Below, in pieces: positions 44,702-54,061 of a DNA stretch of 64,000 nucleotides. The notes below the pieces were generated by a model. It did no database searches. It had not been told where the DNA came from and worked only from the letters and a program-made list of their open reading frames with translations. Numbering within the stretch: position 1 is the first letter of the stretch; every line of letters starts with the position of its first letter. Origin of the DNA: Streptomyces sp. BK239 (lineage in GTDB: Bacteria; Actinomycetota; Actinomycetes; Streptomycetales; Streptomycetaceae); assembly GCF_004217285.1 (NCBI RefSeq), contig NZ_SHKS01000004.1, positions 248,001 through 312,000 on the forward strand. Reading direction: 5' to 3'. The position numbers and the translations under genes are program-made.

Positions 44702-46410
44702 TTCGGTTCGCCCCGGTGGCTCTCCGCGTCCAGCGCGTCGCGCCGGCCGCCGTGCTCCAGGTACTCGGCCTCCGCCAGGTCGGGGTGGTGCAGGTCGAAG
44801 GCGGGGGACTCGGAGCGGATGCGCGGCAGGGTGACGAAGTTGTGGCGGGGCGGCGGACACGAGGTCGCCCACTCCAGGGAGCGGGCGTACCCCCACGGGT
44901 CGTCGACCTCCACCCGCCGGCCCCGCTGCGCGGTCCGCCACACGTTGTAGAGGAACGGCAGCGTGGACAGGCCCAGCAGGAACGAGCCGATGGAGGAGAC
45001 GGTGTTGAGAGCGGTGAAACCGTCGGCGGCGAGGTAGTCGGCGTAGCGGCGGGGCATGCCCTCCGCGCCCAGCCAGTGCTGGACGAGGAAGGTGGTGTGG
45101 AAGCCCACGAACAGCGTCCAGAAGTGGACCTTCTCCATCCGGTGGTCGAGCATCGTGCCCGTCATCTTCGGCCACCAGAAGCTGAACCCGCCGAACATCG
45201 CGAAGACGATCGTGCCGAACAGCACGTAGTGGAAGTGCGCGACGACGAAGTAGCTGTCGGTGACGTGGAAGTCCATGGGCGGAGAGGCGAGCAGAACACC
45301 GGTCAGGCCGCCGAAGAGGAAGGTCACGAGGAAGCCGCACGCCCACAGCATCGGCGGTTCGAAGGAGATCGAGCCCTTCCACATGGTGCCGATCCAGTTG
45401 AAGAACTTCACCCCCGTCGGCACGGCGATCAGGAAGCTCATGAAGGAGAAGAACGGCAGCAACACCGCCTGGGTGGCGAACATATGGTGCGCCCACACGG
45501 TCACGGAGAGGCCGGTGATGGCGATGGTCGCGCCGACCAGCCCCATGTAGCCGAAGATCGGTTTGCGGGAGAACACCGGGAGGATCTCGGTGACCACGCC
45601 GAAGAACGGCAGGGCGAGGATGTAGACCTCGGGGTGGCCGAAGAACCAGAACAGGTGCTGCCACAGGACCGCCCCGCCGTTCTCCGGGTCGAAGACGTGC
45701 GCCCCGAACTTGCGGTCCGCCTCCAGGACGAACAGGGCGGCCGCCAGGACCGGGAAGGCGAGCAGCACCAGCACCGAGGTGAGCAGCACGTTCCAGGTGA
45801 AGATCGGCATCCGGAACATGGTCATGCCGGGGGCGCGCATGCAGATGATGGTGGTGACGAAGTTGACCGCGCCGAGGATCGTGCCGAACCCGGCGAACGC
45901 AAGACCCATGATCCACAGGTCGGCGCCCAGCTGGGTGGTGCGCTCGCCGCCGCTGAGCGGCGTGTACGCGGTCCAGCCGAAGTCGGCGGCGCCGTCGGGG
46001 ACCATGATGCTGCTGACGACGGTCAGGCCGCCGAAGAGGAACAGCCAGTACGAGAACATGTTCAGCCGGGGGAACGCCACGTCCGGGGAGCCGATCTGCA
46101 GCGGCATGATCGCGTTGGCGAACCCCGCGAACGTCGGGGTCGCGAACAGCAGCAGCATGATCGTGCCGTGCATCGTGAACGCCTGGTTGTACTGCTCCTG
46201 GGACAGGATCTGGATGCCCGGACGGGCGAGTTCCGCCCGGATCGCCATCGCCAGCACCCCGCCGACGAGGAAGAAGCCGAACGAGGTGATCAGGTAGAGG
46301 TGACCGATCTTCTTGTGGTCGGTGGTGCTCAGCCAGGAGACGATCACCTGTCCCCGGCCGCGGCGTTCCGCCGCCGGCACCGGAGCGACGGGCTCGGTAT
46401 AGGTCGCCAT
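44698..46410 (-). CDS. ctaD: Cytochrome c oxidase subunit I (orphan copy)
   Basis: 570 residues from ATG 46410 with GAGGGGA upstream. Twelve hydrophobic segments and all key motifs of an aa3-type subunit I are present: low-spin haem His in AFTMHGTIM, the cross-linked His-Tyr in FGHPEVYI, the copper B histidines in WAHHMF, and the haem histidines in VAHFHYV. Subunits II, III and IV are not encoded nearby. Streptomyces genomes often have such second ctaD copies alongside the main qcr-cta cluster. It presumably pairs with housekeeping subunits under special conditions. Confidence 0.93.
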   Translation of the reverse strand: MATYTEPVAPVPAAERRGRGQVIVSWLSTTDHKKIGHLYLITSFGFFLVGGVLAMAIRAELARPGIQILSQEQYNQAFTMHGTIMLLLFATPTFAGFANAIMPLQIGSPDVAFPRLNMFSYWLFLFGGLTVVSSIMVPDGAADFGWTAYTPLSGGERTTQLGADLWIMGLAFAGFGTILGAVNFVTTIICMRAPGMTMFRMPIFTWNVLLTSVLVLLAFPVLAAALFVLEADRKFGAHVFDPENGGAVLWQHLFWFFGHPEVYILALPFFGVVTEILPVFSRKPIFGYMGLVGATIAITGLSVTVWAHHMFATQAVLLPFFSFMSFLIAVPTGVKFFNWIGTMWKGSISFEPPMLWACGFLVTFLFGGLTGVLLASPPMDFHVTDSYFVVAHFHYVLFGTIVFAMFGGFSFWWPKMTGTMLDHRMEKVHFWTLFVGFHTTFLVQHWLGAEGMPRRYADYLAADGFTALNTVSSIGSFLLGLSTLPFLYNVWRTAQRGRRVEVDDPWGYARSLEWATSCPPPRHNFVTLPRIRSESPAFDLHHPDLAEAEYLEHGGRRDALDAESHRGEPK

Positions 46411-46581
46411 GGTTCCCCTCGGTGGGTACGCGGTGGTGGGCGGCACGTGGGAGCGGCGGGCCGCGCGTGACCAGCCCAGCGGAAACTAGCCTCGGCGCGG
46501 TGCGGCCGTCCCCCGCGGACCGCGGTTCCTGCGCCGAACGGCCGGGTGATCCACTCGTCCGGGTGAGCTCACCCGGCGCCC

Positions 46582-47253
46582 TCAAGCCTCCACCGTCGTC
46601 GTGATGCGGGTGACCGCCGGCGTGCGCGGCGCCGATCCGAATCCGAAGCGGACGGGCGGGTCGACGGGGGCCGCCGGGCCCAGGTCGCGGCCCTCGTAGA
46701 ACGCCGACACACCGCGGATGGGGCGCAGGTCCCGCGCGCCGTACCAGGCGCGACGCCCCGACGCGCCCCGGCCGCGCGTGCGCACCCCGGGCAGCAGGAC
46801 GCGGGCGACCGTGTCCGTGAGCGCGCTCCACGCCGGACGGCCGGCCAGGACACCGGGGACCGCCCGCAGCAGGCACCCCAGGAGACCCCGCCGCCCGGTG
46901 ACGAGACGCAACTCCAGCGGCCCGGCGGACACGGTCCAGGTGTCGCCGGCGACGCGCACGTCGACGGAGGCGACCTCGACGGCGTCGAACGTGTACGCCG
47001 TACCGATGAAGTCGGCCGTCCGCCGGGTGGGCGCCAGCAGCAGGCGCCGCCCGTCCGGCCGTTCGAGCATCACGTCGCTGAACGGGCCGAACGGCGAGCG
47101 CTGCCAGTGCCCCAGCACGATCCGCGTCCCGGAGGACGTGCCGACGCCCGCGATCCAGCCGTCGAAGCGCAGACGCGGGCCGCGCCGGGGGGTGGCGGCG
47201 AGCCGGTGCGCCGCTTGGCGGGCACCGCTCACGAGGCCGTGCTCTCGGCTCAC
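46582..47253 (-). CDS. Conserved-looking protein of unknown function coupled to the carboxylate-amine ligase
   Basis: 223 residues. GTG 47253 overlaps the upstream ligase stop (GTGA). The sequence looks globular and mostly beta ([24 protein letters not shown] at residue 28 on, [32 protein letters not shown]). There is no signal peptide or clear membrane span. No family is recognised with confidence. Coupling suggests it acts with the YbdK-type enzyme; nothing more can be said. Confidence 0.65.
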   Translation of the reverse strand: MSREHGLVSGARQAAHRLAATPRRGPRLRFDGWIAGVGTSSGTRIVLGHWQRSPFGPFSDVMLERPDGRRLLLAPTRRTADFIGTAYTFDAVEVASVDVRVAGDTWTVSAGPLELRLVTGRRGLLGCLLRAVPGVLAGRPAWSALTDTVARVLLPGVRTRGRGASGRRAWYGARDLRPIRGVSAFYEGRDLGPAAPVDPPVRFGFGSAPRTPAVTRITTTVEA

Positions 47254-48344
47254 GGGGTCGTGCTCTCGACCGAGATCAGGTCGGTGACCGCCCGGAGGCC
47301 TCCGGCGGCGAGGGCCGTGCGCTGGCGGTCCGCTCCCGTGCCCTCCTGAAGGAGCCGGTGGATCAGGGCCGTCACCTCGCGCGTGTCGCCCGCCGCCTCC
47401 AGGGAGGGGCCGATGTGCCGCACCAGCTCGTACAGCACGTCACCCGCCCGGGTCCGGCCGCCGCCGGGATCGATCAAGGCGTCGCTCAGTCCGTGGCGGG
47501 CCGCGTGCCACATGGCGGCCTGGAGCAGCTCGGGGGCGCAGTCGGGGGCGGGCGCCCCGGCGGCGGCCTCGGCGAGCGCGGTCTCCGCCAGCGCGCGGAC
47601 GATACCGGCGAACATGACCGCGTCGTCAGCGCGCAGCTGAACGTCCAGGCACCGCACCTCCACCGTGGGATACCGGTCCGACAGACGGGCCTGCCAGTAC
47701 AACTGGCCCGTGTCCGAGATCAGACCGCTCTCCTGGAGGCGCCCCACCCGCCGGTCGTGGTCGGCGGCGTCACGGAAGAACGGGGGGACGCCGCTCACCG
47801 GCCACCGGCTGAAGATCACCGTTCGCCAGCTGGCGAACCCGGTGTCGTGGCCGTCCCACAGCGGGGAGTTCGCCGACATCGCCGTCAGCGTCGGCAGCCA
47901 CACCCGCATCCGGTTCAGCACCTGCACGCCCGCCTCCCGGCTGGGCACGGCCACATGCACATGCATGCCGTTGACCAGCTGCTCCGCCACCAGTTGGGGC
48001 GCCTGGAGGGCCATGGCGCGGTAGCGGGCGTGGTCGGTGACGGCCACCGGCCTGCCGTGGCGCAGCGGCGGCGTCCCGCAGGCCGCTATCCGGCAGCCGT
48101 GCGCCTCGGCGGCGGCCCCGACCGCGTGCCGCAGCCGCAGCAGGTGCCCGCCGACCTCCTCCAGATCGCCGCAGACCGGCGTGGCCACCTCGACCTGCGC
48201 CTGGAGCAGCTCGCTCTGCACTTCCCGGTCGGCCGTGAGGGACCCCAGCCCCGCGGCGACGCGCACCTTGTCCGCGTGGGGCACCGGCAGTCCCGTGACC
48301 GGGTCGAGCAGCAGGTACTCCTCTTCCACACCGATCGTCGTCAT
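47250..48344 (-). CDS. YbdK-type carboxylate-amine ligase (GCS2 family)
   Basis: 364 residues from ATG 48344, the normal family length. The N-terminus [14 protein letters not shown] is the GCS2 signature, followed by the metal/substrate motifs [23 protein letters not shown] and [17 protein letters not shown]. These enzymes form a gamma-glutamyl amide bond with ATP; E. coli YbdK has weak glutamate-cysteine ligase activity, and actinobacterial members include EgtA-like enzymes. The true substrates here are unknown. It diverges from the envelope-stress operon across a 231-bp gap. Confidence 0.87.
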   Translation of the reverse strand: MTTIGVEEEYLLLDPVTGLPVPHADKVRVAAGLGSLTADREVQSELLQAQVEVATPVCGDLEEVGGHLLRLRHAVGAAAEAHGCRIAACGTPPLRHGRPVAVTDHARYRAMALQAPQLVAEQLVNGMHVHVAVPSREAGVQVLNRMRVWLPTLTAMSANSPLWDGHDTGFASWRTVIFSRWPVSGVPPFFRDAADHDRRVGRLQESGLISDTGQLYWQARLSDRYPTVEVRCLDVQLRADDAVMFAGIVRALAETALAEAAAGAPAPDCAPELLQAAMWHAARHGLSDALIDPGGGRTRAGDVLYELVRHIGPSLEAAGDTREVTALIHRLLQEGTGADRQRTALAAGGLRAVTDLISVESTTP

Positions 48345-48480
48345 CGGCCGCCTCTGTTTCCGACCCTCGAGGGGTGCACGCCCGTAGGTGCCCCGAGTGC
48401 CGCGCTCGCATCCCCGGCAAACCAAGGCCGTGCGGTCGAGTGGTGGGACGTACCGGGGCGCGGGTCCGCCAGGAACTCCC

Positions 48481-48504
48481 GAGTTTCGATTGCCATATGG
48501 GTGT
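48481..48504 (+). promoter_or_regulatory. SigB-like stress promoter candidate
   Basis: GAGT at 48481, a 14-nt spacer, then GGGTGT at 48499 matches the Streptomyces SigB-type pattern GNNT-N14-16-GGGTAY except for one position in the -10 element. It lies 72 bp before the first gene of the envelope-stress operon, whose protein types are often under SigB-family control. Confidence 0.4.
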
Positions 48505-48575
48505 GAACCATGACAAAACAGTCACTCGTTTGCGGAGCGGATATATCACTGACGCGGTGCTGGGAGGCGTGGCTG

Positions 48576-49292
48576 ATGAGTGACACAGTGCAGGGCGACA
48601 CGACGAGAATGCGGCAGACGGGTGAGACGGCCAGGGCGGAGGCCTCGGCCACGGCCGGCCAGGCCAAGCAGGCCGCCGGTCAGGTCGCGGGCACGGCGGT
48701 GGACCAGGCCAAGTCCGTGGCGGGTGAGGCGCGGCAGCAGGTCGGCGCCGCCGCGGGCGACCTGCGCAGCCGCGCGATGGACGAGGTCCAGGGACAGACC
48801 CGGCGGGCCGCAGGCACGCTGCACCACTGGGCGGACGACCTCGCCGGACTGGCGGAGAACGCCCCGGGCGACTCGCCCGCCCGCAGTCTCGCGACACATG
48901 CGGCGGACGGCGGACACCGGGCCGCCGACTACCTGGAGAAGCAGGGGGTCCAAGGCGTCCTCTCCGACGTGCAGGGCTTCGCCCGCCGACGTCCGGGGGC
49001 GTTCCTGGGCGGCGCCCTGCTGGCGGGGATGGCCGTCGGCCGCCTGATGAAGGTGGCGGCCAAGGCCGACATGTCCTCGGGCACCGACACCTCGGCCGGG
49101 ACGGGACGGCGCGAACTTGCCGCGGACACACAGCAGTTGACGTTGAGCGACCCGACCACGGCCGTCCCGGCGGCTTCCGCCACGGACGTCGCACAGACCG
49201 CCACACCGGCGGCGCCCGCCGTCCCGGAGTACCCGCCGTCCGTCGGCGCGCCCTCCGGCGACGTGCCGGGCCGGCCCGTTCCGGGGGTGTGA
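48576..49292 (+). CDS. Amphipathic-repeat envelope stress protein (first gene of the operon)
   Basis: 238 residues from ATG 48576 with GGGAGG 8 nt upstream. The first 110 residues are LEA/apolipoprotein-like amphipathic helix with repeated A/Q/G blocks (GQAKQAAGQVAGTAVDQAK). A short hydrophobic glycine-rich helix follows near residue 150 (GAFLGGALLAGMAVGRLM). The tail is disordered and Ala/Pro/Thr rich. Proteins of this make-up occur with holin-like and DUF3618 genes in Actinobacteria and are thought to support the membrane under osmotic stress. Four base pairs separate it from the next gene. Confidence 0.72.
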   Translation: MSDTVQGDTTRMRQTGETARAEASATAGQAKQAAGQVAGTAVDQAKSVAGEARQQVGAAAGDLRSRAMDEVQGQTRRAAGTLHHWADDLAGLAENAPGDSPARSLATHAADGGHRAADYLEKQGVQGVLSDVQGFARRRPGAFLGGALLAGMAVGRLMKVAAKADMSSGTDTSAGTGRRELAADTQQLTLSDPTTAVPAASATDVAQTATPAAPAVPEYPPSVGAPSGDVPGRPVPGV

Positions 49293-49295
49293 ACC

Positions 49296-49712
49296 ATGAC
49301 CTCTCTCCCGTCCCACCCGGCGCCGACGCGCGCCGGGGACGACTCGGTGGGCGAGCTGCTGTCCGTCGTCACGTCGGATGTGCAGACCCTGTTCCGTCAG
49401 GAGGTCGAACTCGCGAAGGCCGAGGTCAGGCATGAGGCGACCAAGGCGGGCAAGGCCGCCGGCATGTACGGCGGCGCCGGCTTCGGCGGATACATGGTGC
49501 TCCTGTTCCTGTCGCTGGCCGCCGTGCTCGGACTGGCCAACGTGATGGACGGAGGCTGGGCCGCTCTGATCGTCGCCGCCGTGTGGGCGGTGATCGCAGC
49601 CGTGCTCTACCAGCGGGGCCGCACCCGTATGCGCGCCATGGCGCCCAAGCCGGAGCGGACAGTCGAGACGATGAAGGAGAATGCGCAATGGGCACGTCAC
49701 CCGACCAGATGA
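49296..49712 (+). CDS. Phage-holin-family (actinobacterial holin-X) membrane protein
   Basis: 138 residues. A helical N-terminal part (SVGELLSVVTSDVQTLFRQEVELAKAEVR, of which VQTLFRQEVELAKAE is diagnostic) is followed by two hydrophobic helices (YMVLLFLSLAAVLGLA and AALIVAAVWAVIAAVL) and a basic tail. It matches the chromosomal holin superfamily that accompanies DUF3618 proteins; no lysin or phage gene is near, so it is not a prophage holin. The 3' end overlaps the next gene by 25 nt. Confidence 0.82.
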   Translation: MTSLPSHPAPTRAGDDSVGELLSVVTSDVQTLFRQEVELAKAEVRHEATKAGKAAGMYGGAGFGGYMVLLFLSLAAVLGLANVMDGGWAALIVAAVWAVIAAVLYQRGRTRMRAMAPKPERTVETMKENAQWARHPTR

Positions 49713-50383
49713 GGGCAGAGATAAGCGCCACCCGGGAGCGGCTGTCCGCCGACGTGGACCGGCTCGCGGACCGGGCCAGCCCCCGGCGCGTGGTGCGTCG
49801 TCGCACGCGCAGGATGCGCGGCGCCGTCTCCGGTGTGCGCGAGAGGGTCATGGGAACGGCCGCCCACACCACTCACGAAGTCAAGAGCGGTGCCCAGTCG
49901 GCGGCCGGCTCGCTGCAGGAGGGCACCCAGCAGGCGGCCGGCACGGCGCGCGACGCGGCAGGCCAGGTGGGCGAAGCGGCAGGCCAGGCGGGTGAAGCGG
50001 TGAGGCAGGCGCCCGACCAGGCGATGCGCCGCACGCAGGGCAATCCGCTGGCCGCCGGGCTGATCGCCTTCGGCGCCGGCATGCTGGCGTCCTCGCTGCT
50101 CCCGGCCTCCCAGGTGGAGCAGGAGAAGGCCGCCGACCTGATGGAACGCGGCGGCGAGGCACTGGAGCCGCTGAAGGAGGCCGCCGACACCGCGCAGAAC
50201 CTGCGCGAGGGTGCGAAGGACGTCGCGCAGGGCGCGATGGAGGAAGTGAGAGGCACCGCCCGGGAAGCCGCCCGCACCACCCAGGACGAGGCCCGCGACC
50301 AGGCAGCCGAGCTCACGGATCAGGCACGCCGATCGGGTGGGCAGGTCGCCGACGAGGCACGGGGGCAGTCGGGAACGGGCTGA
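49688..50383 (+). CDS. DUF3618 protein with LEA-like repeats
   Basis: 231 residues, ATG 49688 inside the holin-like gene, with GAAGGAG upstream. The N-terminus MGTSPDQMRAEISATRERLSADVDRLAD is typical of DUF3618 (key core EISATRERL). One hydrophobic segment (LAAGLIAFGAGMLASSLL) near residue 122 separates two long Ala/Gln/Glu-rich amphipathic repeat stretches resembling LEA proteins. It is the last gene of the stress operon and probably works at the membrane with the other two. Confidence 0.8.
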   Translation: MGTSPDQMRAEISATRERLSADVDRLADRASPRRVVRRRTRRMRGAVSGVRERVMGTAAHTTHEVKSGAQSAAGSLQEGTQQAAGTARDAAGQVGEAAGQAGEAVRQAPDQAMRRTQGNPLAAGLIAFGAGMLASSLLPASQVEQEKAADLMERGGEALEPLKEAADTAQNLREGAKDVAQGAMEEVRGTAREAARTTQDEARDQAAELTDQARRSGGQVADEARGQSGTG

Positions 50384-50553
50384 ACCCGCGGAGCCGACGG
50401 CACCGGGCGCGCGCACCACGCGCCGCTCGTCGGGGGCTGTGGCGGCGCGGGGTGCCGACAGCCGTGCACAGGCGTAGCGTCCACAGGTGGGTGAGGCCGG
50501 GAGGCGCGTGGGGAGAACGCCACGGCGAACGCCTCATGTGCTGGAGGTGCCGA

Positions 50554-52668
50554 GTGAGCGGCCCGGATGGCTTCGACGCCGCCCCCGCCGACGGGCTCGA
50601 CGCCGCGTTGGCGGAGACGGTCCGCAGGACGGGCGCGTCCATCGGCGCCCTGTACCTGCTGGCGCCGGACGAGCAGGTGCTCTGCCTCGACGTGCTGTGC
50701 GGGGCGCCCGCCGACTTCGCCGCGCCGTGGACCAGGGTGTCGACGGCGTCGCCCGCGCCGGTGGCCGACGCCGTCCGCGAGGGCCGCTTGGTGTGGATGG
50801 CCGACCAGGGGGAGCTGGCCCACTCCTACCCCCGCACTGCGATGGCGCTGCCGTACCCCCTGTCGATGGCCGCCGCACCGGTCACCGGCGTCCGCACCTG
50901 GGGGTCGCTGCTCCTCATGTGGCCGGCCACCCGCCCGCCCCGGATGACCCGGCGGGAGGAGAACCACGTCCTGGCGAGCTGCCGCCGGCTGGCGCGACTG
51001 CTGGAGGAAGCCCTCGACCACGGCAAACCGCCGGCCTGTGCCGGGCCCCCGCGCGCCCTGCCCGCCGGGGCGGGCCTGCGGTCGGGCTCCGAGGCGGCCG
51101 CCGCCGACTTCGTGGAACGCCTGCCCGGCGGCAGCTGCGCCCTGGACCTGCAAGGGCACTTCACCTATCTCAGCGAGAGCGCCTGCGCACTGCTCGGCCG
51201 TGACGCCGGCCGGCTGCTGGGCACACTGCCCTGGCAGAGCCTGCCCTGGCTCGACGACCCGACCTACGAGGACCGCTACCGCGCCGCAGTGATCAGCCGC
51301 GCACCCGTCGCCTTCACCGCGTGCCGCCCGCCCGACCACTGGCTGGACTTCCACCTCTTCCCGGACGCCAGCGGCATCAGCGTCCGCATCGTCCCGGGCG
51401 GCGACCCCCCGCCGCCCTCGCCCGCCCCCCACCAGCCGGCGCCGGCGGCGGCGCCGGCCCGGGCCGGCCGGCTCTACCAGCTCACCCACCTGGCCGCCGC
51501 GCTGACCGAGGTCGTCGGCGTCCAGGACGTCGTCGACCTGGTCGCCGAGCAGATCATGCCCGCCTTCGGCGCCCAGGGCCTGGTCCTGTCGAGCGCCGAG
51601 GCGGGCCGGCTGCGGATCACCGGGTACCGGGGCTATCCCCCCGAGGCCATCGAACGACTCCAGGGCCTGCCGCTGGGCACCTCGTTCACCCCCGCCGGCC
51701 GCGCCCTGAGCAGTGGAATCCCCGCGTTCTTCGCGAACCCCGAGGAGATGCGGCGCATCTACCCCGAGGCGCAGGAGGTCAGCGGCAAGAAGGCATGGGC
51801 CTTCCTCCCCCTGATCATCTCCAGCCGGCCCGTCGGAATCTGCATCCTGTCCTACGACGAACCCCGCGAGTTCCCGGCCGAGGACCGCGCCGTCATGACC
51901 TCGCTCGCCGGGCTCGTCGCCCAGGCCCTGGACCGGGCCCGCCTCTACGACGTCAAGCACGAGCTCGCCCACGGTCTCCAGCAGGCCCTGCTCCCGCACG
52001 ACCTCCCCGCCGTCCCCGGACTTGATGTCGCCGCCCGCTACCTGCCCGCCACCCACGGCATGGACATCGGCGGGGACTTCTACGACCTGATCCGGCTCGG
52101 CGACACCGCCGTGGCCGCCGTCATCGGCGACGTCCAGGGCCACGACGTCGCCGCGGCGGCGTTGATGGGGCAGGTGCGCACGGCCGTCCACGCGCACTCG
52201 GTCGCCGGCGCCCCGGACACGGTCCTGTCCGGCACCAACCGCCTCCTCACCGACCTCGCCGCCGACCTGTTCACCAGCTGCCTCTACGCCCATCTCGACT
52301 TCGCCGCGGGCCGCGCCACGCTGGCCAGCGCCGGCCATCCGCCGCCGCTGGTGCGCCCGGCCGACGGCGACGCCCGGGTTCTGGACGTCCCGCCCGGCCC
52401 GCTGCTGGGCATCGACCCCGACGCCGTCTTCCCCGTCACCGAGATGCCGCTCACCGCCGGGCTGTTGCTCGTCCTCTACACCGACGGGCTCGTCGAACGG
52501 CCCTGCGTCGACCTGGACGACGCCATCGCCGACCTCGCCCGCCACCTCGCACAGGCCCGCGAACAGGACCTCGACCCGCTCGTCGACACACTGCTCGGGC
52601 AGGCCGGCGTCGGCGCCCAACGCCTCGACGACGTCGCGCTCCTCGCGCTGCGGCGGGCCGGCCGATGA
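50554..52668 (+). CDS. GAF/PAS-containing SpoIIE-type PP2C phosphatase
   Basis: 704 residues. GTG 50554 follows GGAGGTG by 4 nt; the longer frame from 50452 has no good start. Domains: an N-terminal GAF-like sensor (about 10-145), a PAS-like segment (about 180-275), a second GAF (about 310-455), and a SpoIIE/PP2C phosphatase (about 470-700) with the metal motifs DIGGDFYDLI, GDVQGHDVAAA, SAGHPPPL, LYTDGLVE and DDVALLAL. Such phosphatases activate anti-anti-sigma factors in partner-switching stress pathways. No anti-sigma partner is encoded here. Placement after the SigB-type operon suggests the same regulon. Confidence 0.87.
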   Translation: MSGPDGFDAAPADGLDAALAETVRRTGASIGALYLLAPDEQVLCLDVLCGAPADFAAPWTRVSTASPAPVADAVREGRLVWMADQGELAHSYPRTAMALPYPLSMAAAPVTGVRTWGSLLLMWPATRPPRMTRREENHVLASCRRLARLLEEALDHGKPPACAGPPRALPAGAGLRSGSEAAAADFVERLPGGSCALDLQGHFTYLSESACALLGRDAGRLLGTLPWQSLPWLDDPTYEDRYRAAVISRAPVAFTACRPPDHWLDFHLFPDASGISVRIVPGGDPPPPSPAPHQPAPAAAPARAGRLYQLTHLAAALTEVVGVQDVVDLVAEQIMPAFGAQGLVLSSAEAGRLRITGYRGYPPEAIERLQGLPLGTSFTPAGRALSSGIPAFFANPEEMRRIYPEAQEVSGKKAWAFLPLIISSRPVGICILSYDEPREFPAEDRAVMTSLAGLVAQALDRARLYDVKHELAHGLQQALLPHDLPAVPGLDVAARYLPATHGMDIGGDFYDLIRLGDTAVAAVIGDVQGHDVAAAALMGQVRTAVHAHSVAGAPDTVLSGTNRLLTDLAADLFTSCLYAHLDFAAGRATLASAGHPPPLVRPADGDARVLDVPPGPLLGIDPDAVFPVTEMPLTAGLLLVLYTDGLVERPCVDLDDAIADLARHLAQAREQDLDPLVDTLLGQAGVGAQRLDDVALLALRRAGR

Positions 52669-52697
52669 CGGTCGTCACAGTGGGGGCCAAGGTAGAC

Positions 52698-52713
52698 TAT
52701 GACGTCCGTTATA
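52698..52713. promoter_or_regulatory. Candidate TetR autoregulatory operator
   Basis: TATGACGTCCGTTATA is a 16-bp imperfect palindrome (6 of 8 half-site positions) lying 19 bp before the TetR start and overlapping a possible -10. It is noticeably A+T-rich for this genome, as TetR/LmrA-type operators often are. Confidence 0.4.
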
Positions 52714-52732
52714 TCCAGAGGGGAGGGGAGCC

Positions 52733-53335
52733 TTGGCCAAACCCAGTGCGCCTTCGCGCGAGCGCATCGTGGCAGGCGCCGCCGATCTGATCAGCAGGCG
52801 CGGCCTGAACGCCACGAGCATCCGTGATCTGGCCAAACACGCCGGAGCGCCGCTCGGCTCGACCTACCACTACTTCCCGCAGGGCAAGGGGCAACTGGCC
52901 ACCGAGGCCGTGCGGTACGCGGGCGAGGCGGTCACCGGCGTGCTGCGGCGGGAACTGGACTCGGGCCCGGTCGCGGGACTGCGGGCGTTCCTGGCCCTGT
53001 GGCGCGGCATCGTCGTCGACAGCGGCTTCCGCGCGGGCTGTCCGGTGCTGGCCGTCTCCGTCGAGGAACCGCAGGCCGACGAGGCCCCGCCGGCCCTCCT
53101 CGCCGCAGCCGAGGCGTTCGAGGACTGGGAGCGGCTGCTCGCCGACTCGCTGCGCGGACAGGGGGTGGACGCCGACCGGGCCGAGGGCCTCGCGGCCCTC
53201 GTGGTGGCGTCCGTCGAGGGCGCGACCGCGATGTGCCGCGCCAAGCGCGGCGCGCACCCTCTGGACCAGGTCGCACAGCAGCTCGAATCGCTGATCGAGG
53301 CGGCGCTCGCTCAGGCGGCACGAGACGGCGTGTGA
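52733..53335 (+). CDS. TetR-family regulator (LmrA/YxaF type)
   Basis: 200 residues from TTG 52733, preceded by GGGGAGGGGAG; this gives the usual family length. The helix-turn-helix is at about residues 25-55 (ATSIRDLAKHAGAPLGSTYHYFPQGKGQL, core AKHAGAPLGSTYHYF). The C-terminal ligand domain matches the LmrA/YxaF subgroup (SGFRAGCPVLAVSVEEP). No same-strand target gene follows; the next gene is convergent and damaged, so the target lies elsewhere or only the regulator itself is controlled. Confidence 0.85.
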   Translation: MAKPSAPSRERIVAGAADLISRRGLNATSIRDLAKHAGAPLGSTYHYFPQGKGQLATEAVRYAGEAVTGVLRRELDSGPVAGLRAFLALWRGIVVDSGFRAGCPVLAVSVEEPQADEAPPALLAAAEAFEDWERLLADSLRGQGVDADRAEGLAALVVASVEGATAMCRAKRGAHPLDQVAQQLESLIEAALAQAARDGV

Positions 53336-53350
53336 CGACGTGAGGCGGCG

Positions 53351-53960
53351 TCAGCCGTCCGGCGGCGCGGGCAGGTCGAGGATCATGTCGAGCGCACGCG
53401 TCCCGTCGGCCCCGGTGAACGTGCCCACGGTCCGAAAGCCCTGTTTCTCGTAGAAGCGGACGGCGCGCGTTGTCGGCGAGGACGCCGCCCCACAGGACGA
53501 TCCGCGTCCTGCCGAACCGCCGGGCGACGTCCGCGACGAGCGGGAAGACCAGGGTGCCCACGCCCCTGTCCTGGTGGTCGTCGGCCAGGGTCGGGCCGAA
53601 ACGGCAGTCCGCCGCCGTCAGGGCGATGCCCGCCTCGCGGTAGCGGGCGATGTCCGACGGGTGCAGATCGAGGGCCAGTTCCAGCAGGCCGACGATCCTG
53701 CCGGACCCCGCCTCCTCCAGCACCAGCCTCAGCTTGTCGTAGCGGGCTATGGCGTCGCACAACTCCCGGGCGAACGCGAGGTCGTACCCGGCGAACGTAC
53801 TGAACCGCCTTGACTCGGGGGACAGTTCCCGCAGGAACTCCGTGAGCCCTTCCGCGTCGGCGTGCGTGAGCGGCCGGAAGACGAGCTCGGTGCCGTCGCC
53901 CAGACCCACCCGCCGGGTGAGGAGCGCTGGCTCCGCGGCGATCTCCGCCAGCGTGAGCAT
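53351..53960 (-). pseudogene. GNAT acetyltransferase gene broken by a 2-bp frameshift
   Basis: The ATG at 53960 has GGAGGCGGG directly upstream. The first 165 residues read as a normal GNAT N-acetyltransferase (DGTELVFRPLTHADAEGL, GRIVGLLELAL, and the acetyl-CoA loop region DHQDRGVGTLVFPLV). After GGVLADNAR the frame degenerates. Restoring two bases in the CG repeat at 53463-53469 continues as AVRFYEKQGFRTVGTFTG and ends at a stop at 53351, a perfect GNAT C-terminus. So the gene is frameshifted by loss of one CG dinucleotide, or the assembly has an error there. Confidence 0.8.
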
Positions 53961-53990
53961 CCCGCCTCCTTCGCTCCGCTCTCAACGCGC

Positions 53991-54021
53991 TTGCGTTGGA
54001 GTGCGCTCCAACTTCTACAGT
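53991..54021 (+). promoter_or_regulatory. MerR-type promoter with operator in a 19-bp spacer
   Basis: TTGCGT (-35, 53991) and TACAGT (-10, 54016) are separated by 19 bp. The palindrome GTTGGAG-TGCG-CTCCAAC (53995-54012) sits between them. The over-long spacer with a central palindrome is the hallmark of MerR-regulated promoters, activated by DNA untwisting. It drives the aldo/keto reductase gene at 54062. No MerR gene is in the window. Confidence 0.65.
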
Positions 54022-54061
54022 GACGCTCCCAGTTGGCCCCTACCCGACACGGAGAAGCGGC

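Noticed and set aside
49296..49712. Prophage holin
   Set aside because: No lysin, tail, integrase or other phage gene is near; the holin-like/DUF3618 trio is a known chromosomal stress arrangement.
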